60,448 nt of DNA from Chondrus crispus (lineage: Eukaryota > Rhodophyta > Florideophyceae > Gigartinales > Gigartinaceae), in contig NW_005179341.1 in the NCBI RefSeq assembly GCF_000350225.1, positions 1-60,448 of the forward strand, given 5' to 3'. Made by a program: the position numbers and the translations under genes. This document shows positions 42,429-51,967 of the stretch, one piece after another. Position 1 is the stretch's first letter; every line of letters starts with the position of its first letter. Under the pieces are notes generated by a model. It was not told the DNA's origin. It was given only the letters and a program-made list of their open reading frames with translations, and did not search any database.

Positions 42429-43776
42429 TGCTATTTTTTTGCTCACTTTGAATGTATGAATGTATTGCCACCCACCACGATGTAAAAAACGGGCAAAAAA
42501 CGAATATCTATCAAGGTTCTTTGATGAATCGTAATCCTCATGGGGTGGTCTTTACTCGTCGTCGCCGTCGTGTCTCCTAAATACTTTTGTGGACAGAATG
42601 TGATACGGACAGTCTGTCCTTGCGGTCCGTCATTCTGCACACACCTGTGCTGTATGTACAGTACCAAGGGTACAGTAATGTACAGAACAGTCCACAAAGG
42701 CTTTGTCTACCGGCTGACGGGGACATACTGTACGCGCCGTGACAGCGGCGACAAACGCGGAAGGGCTTGGTGGGGTTCAGCCTGGTTCAGCGCAGTGCAA
42801 AAATTGCAGATGTCTGCACTACTGCCGAGAATGTCTGCACCACCGTGCAGACAATAATCAATCCAACAATTTTACTCCATCCCACTGTAGTTATCATGGC
42901 TGACAGTTGCGGAAGCAGCCGGTAGAAAAGCATATTAAAAGGGCGAATTGTCTCCTCGCTACAGTACATCGTCTAGACACGTTGCCTCGTGCTGCGATAT
43001 GAGGCGTTCGGCAAGCCTCGGTGCTCATATCTGCACTCGGCGCGTGTCTGCACTCGAATCGAGGCGACAACCCCTACTTGTCATGCACTTTGGCATGACT
43101 CATGCGCATACTGTAGTTGACAAAACCCAGCGGCCTTATCAGGGCGGAGAAATTGGTATGTCTCGCGAAAAGTGCATAAGTTCATGCTGTTCGGACGGTG
43201 TGGCTGCTCAACGGCACCGCCCCCTTCTCCACAAAAGTTCGGCATAACAACATTGTTTTGGATCGGAACGATATATCCTTCCACGAACACACGCGGAGAG
43301 ACGCGGGTGCTTGCATAGACGATGCCTTCACGTCTTGTACGTATGACGGCACTCTCAAGCACTTGTACCTCCCCAGCATTGTGACGCATGAATGCAAACG
43401 CAGACCCGCTTGTACAACTCTCCCCTCTTCCAAAATTCCCGGCATGCATGCATGGCGCGTGCAGTGACAGCCCTTTCGTTTCGTAGAATTTGCAGCATTC
43501 TCTAACCACACACTTGCATATCGACGCCTTATCTCACCTACTATATATGGAAAGTGACATCTCTTCCTGCCAATAGAGAGAGACCATCGCGATGACACAC
43601 CCATAAACTAAACTGCACATACATTCCTGATATTGCTTTTCCTTGCACCACGTGGTGAACAAGAAAGGATTGCATGGAATGTGCAGGTTGTCTTCTCAGG
43701 ATCGTGTACGGTCACATCTGATCCAGGTTTGCCCATTCGCCTTTTTCTTAAGTCCTTCAATGCTAGAGTTAAATTA

Positions 43777-43832
43777 CATCAGAAAGGGACAAGCACAGGG
43801 AGTGATCTCTCTGTGCTTGCCCCTTTCTGATG
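43777..43832. repeat. 56-bp inverted repeat
   Basis: CATCAGAAAGGG at the left pairs with CCCTTTCTGATG at the right, and AAGCACAG with CTGTGCTT inside, around a short centre with one two-base mismatch. A tiny fold-back element or hairpin RNA is possible. Confidence 0.8.
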
Positions 43833-44110
43833 ACATTATCCAAGTCTCTCAATTCTCCATTGATGTATTCTGCCTGTCACGGAAAGCATGAATCGATCAC
43901 ACACCTAACCATGTGGTTATTTGGGAGAACGATGGCTCGTTGCCTTTTGTCAATTGTTGAATCTTTCTGAGAGCACTGCATGCATCGCGACTTGACAACC
44001 ATACCCTTCGTCCAATCATCCAAGGAGGGCTCTTCGGCCATCGTGGGGTACGGTAATCATTAGCATGTGGTTACCGCACATTTGTCTTCCGGCTCACCTA
44101 CTTGAGACCC

Positions 44111-44118
44111 TATATAAA
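44111..44118 (+). promoter_or_regulatory. TATA box of the secreted-protein gene
   Basis: TATATAAA lies 116 bases before the ATG and is followed by a C/T-rich leader, as in the RING-H2 gene. Confidence 0.75.
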
Positions 44119-44226
44119 TCTTGGTCCTCAGCCCCACCTCCACCTGATCCATCTCACCTCACACTCTCAACGCTACTACCTCTCCATCATCTATTACTCC
44201 TGCACCACAGTAACAACATCACCAAA

Positions 44227-44988
44227 ATGGCCACCAAGTTTGTTGCCTTCCTTTTCGCCTTCTTCGCTCTCTCCTACGCTTCCTCGGTTGTCCGCAATAT
44301 CAATGTCATTCCGCTTGAGCCAGCCTCCCGAAGCCCTGGTCCTGCAGCCAAGAAGATCGCCAATATTATACCACTCTCCCGCCGGGTTATGATTGAACCG
44401 GCCGTCAGCTCCTTTACGTCTGGATTCGGCCGCCTTACCCGTGTTGGAGTCAGAGTCACCCGCGACGTCGGAGCCAGGCTCGCATTCGATTTAACAGTTA
44501 CAGCTATCGACGCCCGAATGCTCGACAGTTCCGATGAGAGCATCCTCGAGACTCTCACTGCATCCGAGCGCTCCGAGTTTTTGGAGGTGAAGGAGGATTT
44601 CGACGGTGGTTTGAGCATTCCCCTTTTGGGGCTCCTGGGTCTTGACCTTTCAGAGACTATCACCACAGAGCAGATCGAAGAAGCGGCTGAGAGCGTGGAG
44701 AACTTCGAAACTAAGTTTAATGTTGTGAATGAGATCCTCACGAGTGCCTCCGACACTAGAATCAGGATCAACGGCAGTCTCACTGCCACTGGAGTGAGTA
44801 ACGTACCAACCGAAGCATTTGTTTACATCAAACTCGCTCGGGTCCAATTCCCGGACGGATCGTTCCAGTTGATCGTGTCTAGCAGGGACGAGGATGTTCT
44901 TGCCGCGGGCCGCCGATTTGAGCCGCTTGACTCGTCCGATCAGGAGATCGATGTCACTTGCGTGTCAGGACGCCTCTGCGATAGTTGA
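44227..44988 (+). CDS. Secreted protein of unknown function (253 aa)
   Basis: The ATG at 44227 has a good context (ACCAAAATGG) and begins a clear signal peptide: MATKFVAFLFAFFALSYASS, positively charged start, hydrophobic core and a small-residue cleavage site near residue 18-20. The mature part has two similar motifs (INVIPLEPASR and ANIIPLSRRVM), then a long acidic, Ser/Thr-rich domain with probable beta strands (RVGVRVTRDVGARLAFDLTV, RIRINGSLTATGVS). Only two Cys are present, in a C-terminal VTCVSGRLCDS, and may form a disulfide. No membrane segment follows the signal peptide. The gene is intronless, with TATA box and AATAAA. I do not recognise the family; an extracellular or wall role is only inferred. 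Confidence 0.82.
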   Translation: MATKFVAFLFAFFALSYASSVVRNINVIPLEPASRSPGPAAKKIANIIPLSRRVMIEPAVSSFTSGFGRLTRVGVRVTRDVGARLAFDLTVTAIDARMLDSSDESILETLTASERSEFLEVKEDFDGGLSIPLLGLLGLDLSETITTEQIEEAAESVENFETKFNVVNEILTSASDTRIRINGSLTATGVSNVPTEAFVYIKLARVQFPDGSFQLIVSSRDEDVLAAGRRFEPLDSSDQEIDVTCVSGRLCDS

Positions 44989-45009
44989 AGTCGAAATCCA
45001 TCGGATTCA

Positions 45010-45015
45010 AATAAA
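45010..45015 (+). terminator. Poly(A) signal of the secreted-protein gene
   Basis: AATAAA begins 21 bases behind the stop codon, in the same orientation. Confidence 0.6.
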
Positions 45016-45704
45016 GCTGCCAAAGCCAACTGTTCGCGTTAGATTTGTGCCTCAAGCAGGAATAAGCATCACAATATGTTACACCTTATCAATGACGGCT
45101 TTATGCTCTGCTGTCGTCTAGCTGTACTCAAACTGAAGACGAGATCGCAATGTTGAAGAAATTCAAATCAATTCTTTGGCGGCACAGAGACGGTATGCTC
45201 TACCCAGACTGCATAGTATCCACAGGTTCTTCCAAATATTCCCCCATCGCAAATAACAGTTTCGATACATAGCGTTAGGCGAGAGCTTTCTTTGAATCTG
45301 CAACGAAGATGTCGAGAACAAAGTTGCTGACGCTCCCCTCGTGAGGGGGACTGTCTTCTATCACCTCGTCGATTACAGATTTCGACACTGTCTCCGAACA
45401 AGTTGTCAATTGCAGATTTGGGGACTGTCTTCATCAAGCTAGACGACAGTACCCTTCGAATCCTTCGAATAGTATCTAAATTTCTAGGGCGTTCAGTGCG
45501 CACGAGTGGTGAGCTCACTTGCAGCGGACACTACAGTATACGTTTCGAACTTCCGATCCGGCGAGGGAGACTCTGCCCCATCGCCGACGGAGAATAAACT
45601 CGTTTAGATTGTTGCTCGTTGCTCTTTCCCGCTTCTTTCAGAATCCCTCCGTTTCATGCTGTAATTCCTTTAATCGAAAGACATGCGGGGTATGCTGATG
45701 TCAG

Positions 45705-45751
45705 CATTATGCACAATTTCATTGTTGTTGACAATGAAATTGTGCATAATG
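45705..45751. repeat. Perfect 21-bp hairpin
   Basis: CATTATGCACAATTTCATTG T and its exact complement enclose a 5-base loop (TGTTG). A smaller pair, TGCTGA/TCAGCA, lies just before it. It is about 200 bases left of the pogo-like element. Confidence 0.88.
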
Positions 45752-45947
45752 AAACATGTACAGTATGTTGTACACAGAAATGAACCTCTCTGACGGTTCA
45801 CTTTGTAAGGGCTTTCAGATAGAATTACTATCGTTGACAAGCGAAAACAGTAGAAATGTCAACCTCATAAATCAAAGCTTTGGCACTGTAATTGAATCAC
45901 ATCGAAGCATAATAGTCATCGCGGTAGATGCCGTCCATAAGATTATA

Positions 45948-47965
45948 CAGTGCAACCTCTCAATAAGTGCTGTTCGTAAAAGACAAAGATACCCATAGAT
46001 AGAGGTTTATCAATACGGGAGGCGTTATTATCATAACTTTGTCCTAAAAAATCACTGATTCTCGTTTGACAAAATGCCTCCCACGCTTGACGTCTCAGTC
46101 CCCGTTGCACCTTTTCCAACCCCCGTAGAACCGCCCCGGAGGTGTCATAATTGCTCATAATGACGTCAGCAGAAGCCAAAATGCGCAACTGCTCACGAAG
46201 GGAAGGCATAAACACTTCTTCATCGCCTTCTTCTGTGCTCTCCGAATCTTCTTCGGGACCGGAGATAAAAGCAACCAGATCGCGGTCTGTGACTGTCTCT
46301 GTAGACTCCATTTCTGATTTGTGATGAAGTAGGTACTCCACTCGCATTCGCTCGCTGCTATCCTGTACAACTTGATCAATTTTGATGTCAAGTTTGCGAG
46401 GGCCACGGTGCAACACCATTTAACCGTTCACAGCAACATCGTCACCTACGACTTTGGTGTGACACCAGCAGTTTTGACTAACCCTACGGTCCATTTCTTC
46501 CCATGCTTTTTTATCCAACGCATACCTTGTAGCACATCAACCTTGTATATATTCTTCTCTCCCATATCAATAAAGTCAAGAGCTCTGCCCACTTGCGATC
46601 TCCTGTAGCGACACTTCAAAGCAGCGATAATTCCCGCATTGCATGGCTGCATGATTCATGTGATATTCGAAGGAAGGAAAACAATCGTCGTGTTGGACAA
46701 ATTCAATGTGTCTACCTCTGTCATCGTTACATGGGCGGAACAGTTGTCTAGCAAGAGAAAAGCTCTACTTCCTTTCTGAATCATCCTTGAATTGAATAAT
46801 TGGAGCCACTCAAAAACGTGCCTTTGTCATCCAAGCCTTGGCATTATTTCTGTAGTCGAACCCTAGCTCCTCTCCACTTTTCCCCCGAAAAGCACGCGGT
46901 GATCGAGCGTTTCCAATTATCCGCAGTGGAACCAAATCACTTCCACTGGCGTTGCATCAGGCCAGACACGTGATTCTTGCCTTGTCCTTTTTAGATCCAC
47001 TAAGTTGTGTGGCGGTAATAGTCTTGTTGAGTGCTAATCGTTACTGCAGACCGAATTCGTCGGCGCTATAAATCTCGTCTAACTTTTACCCGTCAAGCAT
47101 CGTCCTGATGAGAGGTAGTGCTCTCTCGGCCTCAGAAACCGCAGCCGATGCCTGCTCGCCATTATATGATGTGCGTCTTAATACATGCCTTTTCTTAAAG
47201 TTTTGAAGCTAGCCGTTGGAAAAACGGAGCTCTGGAGCCGTTTCGTCGTTCGTTGTCAATTTCCAAAGACGTTTTGCCTTCTGCTTGATGACATTATCCG
47301 GAAAGGGCGATGTTGCGGCTTGCTCAGTCGCTGATCCATACAGCAAGAGCTTCATCAAATCGTGAAGACAACGGGTTCCGAAGAGATTCAGAATTTGTGG
47401 ATGCACTCGCCTCTAGCTTGCTGCGCATCTTGACGATGCGCGAGACAGTAGACTGCGGAACAGGTCGGTTGAGTTGAAAGTAACGACCTGCCCATTCTCC
47501 CACAGAACTCGGATCACAGCGTTCTCCGTTGCGACTGCGAAGATTGTACTCGGCAAGCAGCTCTTTTTGCAGCGCGATAGTAAAGCGATTGCGTTCTCAC
47601 ATCACTTGAGCGGGATGGGGGAGAAGGGAAATTGTCCAGGGGATGAGATGGGCTGCCGCCTGCGGCCGCACGCGCTATGCAAAACCATGGTGGGTATCGT
47701 GAATAAAAAGGCATGAGTTGCTCGCCCAACACATACCTGTTGGCTTCGTGTTCTATGACCACTACTGTATCCTTATTCGAAATGGTCTTACTTCGAAAAT
47801 TTAATAAATATTCAATGTGTTTTTGCGAAAACAACACACTATTTCCGTATCCAGATGACCTGCCTATAGCATCTCAAATCACACTTTTTCTTGCGGGAAA
47901 GACGGGTGGTATTCATACTGGGGGGTTTATTACTATCGTAGGAGTACTATTAGGAGGGCTGACTG
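45948..47965 (-). mobile_element. pogo/Tigger-like DNA transposon (2.0 kb)
   Basis: The left end reads CAGTGCAACCTCTCAATAAG and the right end, complemented, CAGTCAGCCCTCCTAATAG. TA stands outside both ends (45946-45947, 47966-47967), the usual target of Tc1/mariner/pogo elements. Between them lies a decayed DDE_1 transposase on the minus strand. Confidence 0.8.
45990..47620 (-). pseudogene. pogo/Tigger-like transposase relic
   Basis: In minus-strand order: a CENP-B-like N-terminal helix-turn-helix (LQKELLAEYNLRSRNG, FQLNRPVPQSTVSRIVKMRS), a second DNA-binding part (KAKRLWKLTTNDETAPELRF), then the DDE_1 core: YSADEFGLQ (first Asp), ARITCLA, IIGNARSPRAFRGKSGEELG, FDYRNNAKAWMTKAR, FEWLQLFNSRM, LLLDNCSAHVTMTEVD (second Asp), IMQPCNAGIIAALKCRYRRS and an acidic C-terminus. 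At least three frameshifts and four stops are present. The transposase bound and cut its ends at TA sites. Confidence 0.82.
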
Positions 47966-47988
47966 TACTGTATCTGCCATTCGCCGCA

Positions 47989-48106
47989 GGCACCGTCGTG
48001 CCACGCCGCGATGCGAAAATTGTGATGGCAAGAACTAGTCCGATGCCTCCGACCATGGTCGGAGGCATCGGATCCGTGCACGGATCGTGGCGGAGGCGAC
48101 GGTGCC
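47989..48106. repeat. Compound fold-back with two abutting perfect palindromes
   Basis: Outer arms GGCACCGTCG (47989-47998) and CGACGGTGCC (48097-48106) enclose a 34-bp perfect palindrome (48039-48072, halves TCCGATGCCTCCGACCA and its complement) and a 16-bp one, GATCCGTGCACGGATC (48071-48086), overlapping it by two bases. It lies between the pogo-like element and the Copia relic. Confidence 0.85.
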
Positions 48107-48147
48107 TTTATTTCTTATCCAGTAAATAGCGCCTTATTGGCATTGTA

Positions 48148-48736
48148 CTATCTGTAGCTGTGTCTTACCTGGATGGAACTAGGTGTGTTTTGTTTTGGTG
48201 GCGCGTTGGCCGAGCGTCGACTTTGGTTCTGGATGGAACCACACTCCCCCGGACGCGAGGGCAGCGCGTTCTTGATGTCCTGTATTGCTATGTTTAGCTT
48301 GTGGGCTCTGTACAGGGTCGTCTTGAGGGATTTCGTGAGTATGTCGCCGTATTGTTCAGCAGATGGTATTCTTCGTACTTGTAATTTTCCCTGTTGGACC
48401 GTGTCGTGGAGAAAATAATATCTGACGTCGATACATTTTCTCCTTTTCGTTGCTCCCATGCTCTTTGCCATTTACACCGCTGCTGTGTTGTCCACATGCA
48501 GGGTGGTCGTGCGAGTGGGGAGGCGGAGTTCGCGGACTAGGTTGTGGAGCCATATTGTCAGGGTCTTGGTCTCGGCAGCGGCGATGTATTCCGCCTCGCA
48601 AGTGCTTTTTGCGACGACGGGTTGTTGCTTCGCTAGCCATTAAACCGGGGCTCCGTTCACTAGTGTTACCATGCGGGTGATCGATTTCCGGCTTGTTGCA
48701 TCGTTCGCATAGTCGGCGTCTAAGTATGCGCGGATG
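48148..48736 (-). pseudogene. Copia RNase H relic truncated by the Ty3 insertion
   Basis: The minus strand reads AYLDADYANDATSRKSIT, MVTLVNGAPV, a stop, WLAKQQPVVAKSTCEAEYIA, LRLPTRTTTLHVDNTAAV, a stop, MAKSMGATKRRKCIDVRYYF and IPSAEQYGDILTKSLK. This is the C-terminal RNase H of a Copia polyprotein, separate in sequence from the other three Copia elements. Coding sequence stops at 48736, where the Ty3 LTR begins, so the upstream part should lie beyond the window at the far side of the Ty3 element. Confidence 0.85.
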
Positions 48737-49328
48737 TGTGGTATAACCCCAAACGCAAATTAGATTAGGATTGGATCAGGGACAGTAAGGCAACGAGCCT
48801 TACAGCCATGCGCGCACACACGTGTCCTCCACGTGTACGGGACGCGTACTACACGTGGACTGTCAGCCCCGCCGGCTGACAGCGCTACAGTGTCGGTAGA
48901 CCGGCACTACTGTAGAGTTATGATAGACTACGATGTACATTAAATATGAGCGGACCGCCGGCGGTGGAGGACGACAAGCACGGACTTTTCAAGGATCCTC
49001 CACCTTGGTCCGCCCGCTTACTTTTAGGTACTTCCGTCCGTTTTACCTAGGAGTAGCACCGCGCGCGGGTTGAGGACGCGCGTAGCACGCCCACGAGCCG
49101 GCTCCGCCTCCGCCCGTCGGTACTGGATCGTCACCCAGTACCGCTCCGGGCGTCGAGGCGTAGAACCGCTCGCGCGTGCGCGCGTCCTCACCGATCCCGC
49201 TCTACCACCGCTACCTCGAGCCCGTGCTCGGTACCGTGGGTGGGCCGTGCTTCTGTCTTCCCGCCGATCGGGGTCTTTCCGAACTGTCAGTACTCACCCC
49301 CCTCGTCGTTGGGGGCGATTATACTACA
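48737..49328 (+). repeat. Ty3 5' LTR (592 bp)
   Basis: It runs from TGTGGTATAACCCC to GATTATACTACA, edges shared with the solo LTR at 12655-13264. Both copies contain repeated CACGTGTA motifs and a TGACAGCGCTACAGTG block. The TG...CA ends and the primer site one base behind support the borders. Confidence 0.88.
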
Positions 49329-49329
49329 G

Positions 49330-49347
49330 TGGTCTCCCGACCTAGAA
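49330..49347 (+). other. Ty3 primer-binding site
   Basis: TGGTCTCCCGACCTAGAA begins with TGG, the complement of the tRNA 3' CCA, one base behind the LTR. It would pair with the 3' acceptor end of a tRNA I cannot name. This differs from the half-tRNA priming of the Copia elements here. Confidence 0.65.
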
Positions 49348-49405
49348 GACTCTCACGATCGAGCCGAGAAGACTATCGTTTACCTCCGCGTCCTTACGCG
49401 TCGAG

Positions 49406-51967
49406 ATGAGTGGCGAATATCCCACCTCGATTCGCTCGGAGCCCGCCGATGTGCAAGAGGCCGCGCTCCGCGTCCGAGTCGGCGACGGCGACGCTGGTCC
49501 CCGAGACCGCGAACCATCGCCCGACTTCTCCGAAGGACGCGCTCGCGCGATGTACGATCGCATCGCGGAGTATATCGAAGATGTCCGAACATCCCTCCGT
49601 ATCGACGTCTCCGACAGCGTCTACGCCCGCTGTATGGATGAGTTGCGCTCCCTCCGCGAAGGAAGGTTTGAGCGCGTAACTCAGTCCTTGGAGAACCTGC
49701 GCGCTCTCGTCGACCAACTACAGTCCCGTTTGGTACTGGTCGAAGAGGCGCGCATCGATTCCCCTGCCATGGACGTTGCGGGTCGACCCGCGAGTGCAAA
49801 CTCCGGGGTCCGACGCGACCCGCAACCCTTCCCATCAGCCGAACAGATGGGAGCGTTCGCGCACATGGCGGCGGAGCTCAACTCAACGCGCCGCCGTGCC
49901 CGTGAGATGGAACAGACCTCGGCCGAGAGGCCGCCCGGAGCCCCCTCGAGTGGGCCCGGTGCCACTGTTCCTCCGGGCGCATCCGGAGCGCAGGAGTGGC
50001 CCCCGACTGGAGCCCTCACCAGTCGGAGGGCGGAGGACATCAAGCCGACGGCGGACGCGAACTTCGCGTCCGAGACTCAAGCCCTGCCGTATGCATCCGG
50101 AAGCATGCGGCAGTCCCGACGGGTACCGGACGAACCCGACCGTGGCCGTGGAGGAGTCGCCCGCGGATCAGGGGAACCGATTCTCCCCTTCGATCCTCGC
50201 TGGGGCGGCTACCAGCCAGCGGATCTTACCGCGCATCCCGGCCCCGTCGACGTCCGAACGTTGCCCGTCACGCCGTTCGGAACGTTGGGCCCCGCCGAAC
50301 CCGGGCTCGAGCCCGTCCACACCATGATACAGGAGTTCAGCGCCGTCGCGAACTACCGCATGTATCGGTTGGACAACACCTCGAGGCTCGTTACCTCGGG
50401 TGACGCGGGACGGATCGCCAAGTACGTCCAACGCTGCCGTGGGCTCCGTCCCACGATGAAGAGCTTCGACGGTACTGACGCGATTCAGTTGCTCCCGTTT
50501 CTGAAGGATATCCGGATAACCTTCAATGCCCAGCACCTGACCGAAGGTGTGGCAATCCGTGTCTTCGCTCACTTCCTCGAGCGGGACGCGGAGCGGTTGT
50601 ATACGAGTTACACCATGCGCGGCCTCCGCGCCAGCCAGCTCCACGACGACACGAGCTGGCCTGGCCTCGTCAACCAATTTATCAAACGCTACCTAACCGA
50701 CGACGTGTTGGGGGAAGCGTTTGACGCTGTCGCGTCGGCGCGACAGCTTCCTCACGAAACCGAGAACACGTTCGCAGACCGGCTGGAATCCGCCGCGTTC
50801 CGATGCACGGCCGTGTTGTCAGAACAAGCTCTCGCGCACTACTTCGTGCGCGGGCTGTCCACTGCGACCCGGGCCGCAGTGGCAGAGACGATGCAAAGGT
50901 TGCCCGGACAACAGAAGACCGAACTCTCAACGATTCGCCGTATCGCAACGGCCGAGGGTACAACCTACCGCGCCCGTCGCGGGTTGCCGCTGCCGGACCC
51001 GAAGCCGGCAGCGAAGGGATTCCGAACTCCAAGGTCGCACGGAACGAGTTTGCCGGCGACCGCCCTCTACATTGGAGAAGATGAGTGGCAGGCCGACCCT
51101 GTCCTCATCACGCAACGCTTCGACCGGGCAGGAGGCCGACCCCCTACGCCAGCTTCCACCGGTTCGACCGGAAGCTTCGCAACGGCGTTCGCACACACGC
51201 CGAGGGCCACGGGTGGTCCGAACCACAACATGGCCGAGCTGGATATCTCCCGTCGAGAAGGAGACCGCGGGCTGCCTAACGTGCCTCGACTCACAGATGA
51301 GGAGGCACGCCACGCGGCGACTTTCGCGTCGACCGATGGCAGCGCGTACATTTGTTGGCTGTGCCGGACGTACGGCCACGCCATGTACGCGTGCCCGTTC
51401 CTGTCGCCTGAACAACGTCAGTTCACGGCGTACAGGAACTACCGCTATCAGATGGAGACGCGCCCCGGAATGCGCAATCTCATCCAGCAGTCTACGCGGG
51501 CAGACCGAGGCCCGCGTCGAGGTGACCCGAGCCGATCGGGTGGGGGCGTCCGTTTTGCCCCTCGTGAAGGCGGGTACCGATACCCGGGGACCGATCAAAG
51601 GGATCGACGTGACTCTCGTCGGATGGATACGCGATATCTCCGTCGAGATGGGCGAGGCGACCGGGGCCGACCCCCGTTGCCCCAAGGGGTACAGAACGCC
51701 ATCATGTACCTCCAAGACTGGGCTGGTGAGACGCACCCCCAGCCCACAGAAGGAGGCGGAGGGGAGCCCGTTCTCTCCGCCCCTCGAATATTGCAACGGC
51801 CGGACGTTGCAATCCAAGGCCACGAAGTATCCGATTACTTCGTAGAAGATGCCCAGTCGGAGTGGGGAAACCGTCCCCATCCGCGCGGCCAGGGGCCCGT
51901 CGACGCGCTAGCTAACGATAGCCAAGCGAATAGCACTGACAGCTCGGGTAGTTCGAAAAACCCGTAA
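49406..51967 (+). CDS. Ty3 gag polyprotein (853 aa)
   Basis: ATG at 49406 (MSGEYPTSIRSEPADVQEAA) opens an uninterrupted frame. The N-terminal third contains acidic and coiled-coil parts (VTQSLENLRALVDQLQSRLV) and a long Pro/Arg-rich linker. The retrotransposon gag core is at about residues 340-530 (SFDGTDAIQLLPFLKDIRI, AHFLERDAERLYTSYTMRGL, VNQFIKRYLTDDVLGEAFDA, ENTFADRLESAAFRC, AHYFVRGLSTATRAAVAETM). One CCHC zinc knuckle (CWLCRTYGHAMYAC) is near residue 650, followed by an Arg-rich tail. This protein forms the particle and binds element RNA. The last codons include the slippery-like site described separately. It is large for a Ty3 gag. Confidence 0.9.
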   Translation: MSGEYPTSIRSEPADVQEAALRVRVGDGDAGPRDREPSPDFSEGRARAMYDRIAEYIEDVRTSLRIDVSDSVYARCMDELRSLREGRFERVTQSLENLRALVDQLQSRLVLVEEARIDSPAMDVAGRPASANSGVRRDPQPFPSAEQMGAFAHMAAELNSTRRRAREMEQTSAERPPGAPSSGPGATVPPGASGAQEWPPTGALTSRRAEDIKPTADANFASETQALPYASGSMRQSRRVPDEPDRGRGGVARGSGEPILPFDPRWGGYQPADLTAHPGPVDVRTLPVTPFGTLGPAEPGLEPVHTMIQEFSAVANYRMYRLDNTSRLVTSGDAGRIAKYVQRCRGLRPTMKSFDGTDAIQLLPFLKDIRITFNAQHLTEGVAIRVFAHFLERDAERLYTSYTMRGLRASQLHDDTSWPGLVNQFIKRYLTDDVLGEAFDAVASARQLPHETENTFADRLESAAFRCTAVLSEQALAHYFVRGLSTATRAAVAETMQRLPGQQKTELSTIRRIATAEGTTYRARRGLPLPDPKPAAKGFRTPRSHGTSLPATALYIGEDEWQADPVLITQRFDRAGGRPPTPASTGSTGSFATAFAHTPRATGGPNHNMAELDISRREGDRGLPNVPRLTDEEARHAATFASTDGSAYICWLCRTYGHAMYACPFLSPEQRQFTAYRNYRYQMETRPGMRNLIQQSTRADRGPRRGDPSRSGGGVRFAPREGGYRYPGTDQRDRRDSRRMDTRYLRRDGRGDRGRPPLPQGVQNAIMYLQDWAGETHPQPTEGGGGEPVLSAPRILQRPDVAIQGHEVSDYFVEDAQSEWGNRPHPRGQGPVDALANDSQANSTDSSGSSKNP

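Larger units (their letters stand above)
41697..44110. other. Stretch without a recognised gene
   Basis: It holds a 42-base-period direct repeat (42352-42428) and a hairpin (43777-43832). A minus-strand frame from an ATG at 42162 (MVDLFDKKPANRQYV) precedes the Harbinger-like relic and might belong to it, but shows no domain. The last part should contain upstream sequences of the secreted-protein gene. Confidence 0.4.

Noticed and set aside
42183..42446. 87-codon minus-strand ORF with doubled LPAFRPG
   Set aside because: The doubling comes from the tandem DNA repeat, and no other coding sign was found.
49070..49345. ORFs in the Ty3 LTR
   Set aside because: They lie inside the LTR, are Arg-rich by composition and are broken in the solo LTR.
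50721..51880. Long ORFs of 374 and 317 codons in other frames over gag
   Set aside because: They are shadows of the Ty3 gag, which has the zinc knuckle and gag core.
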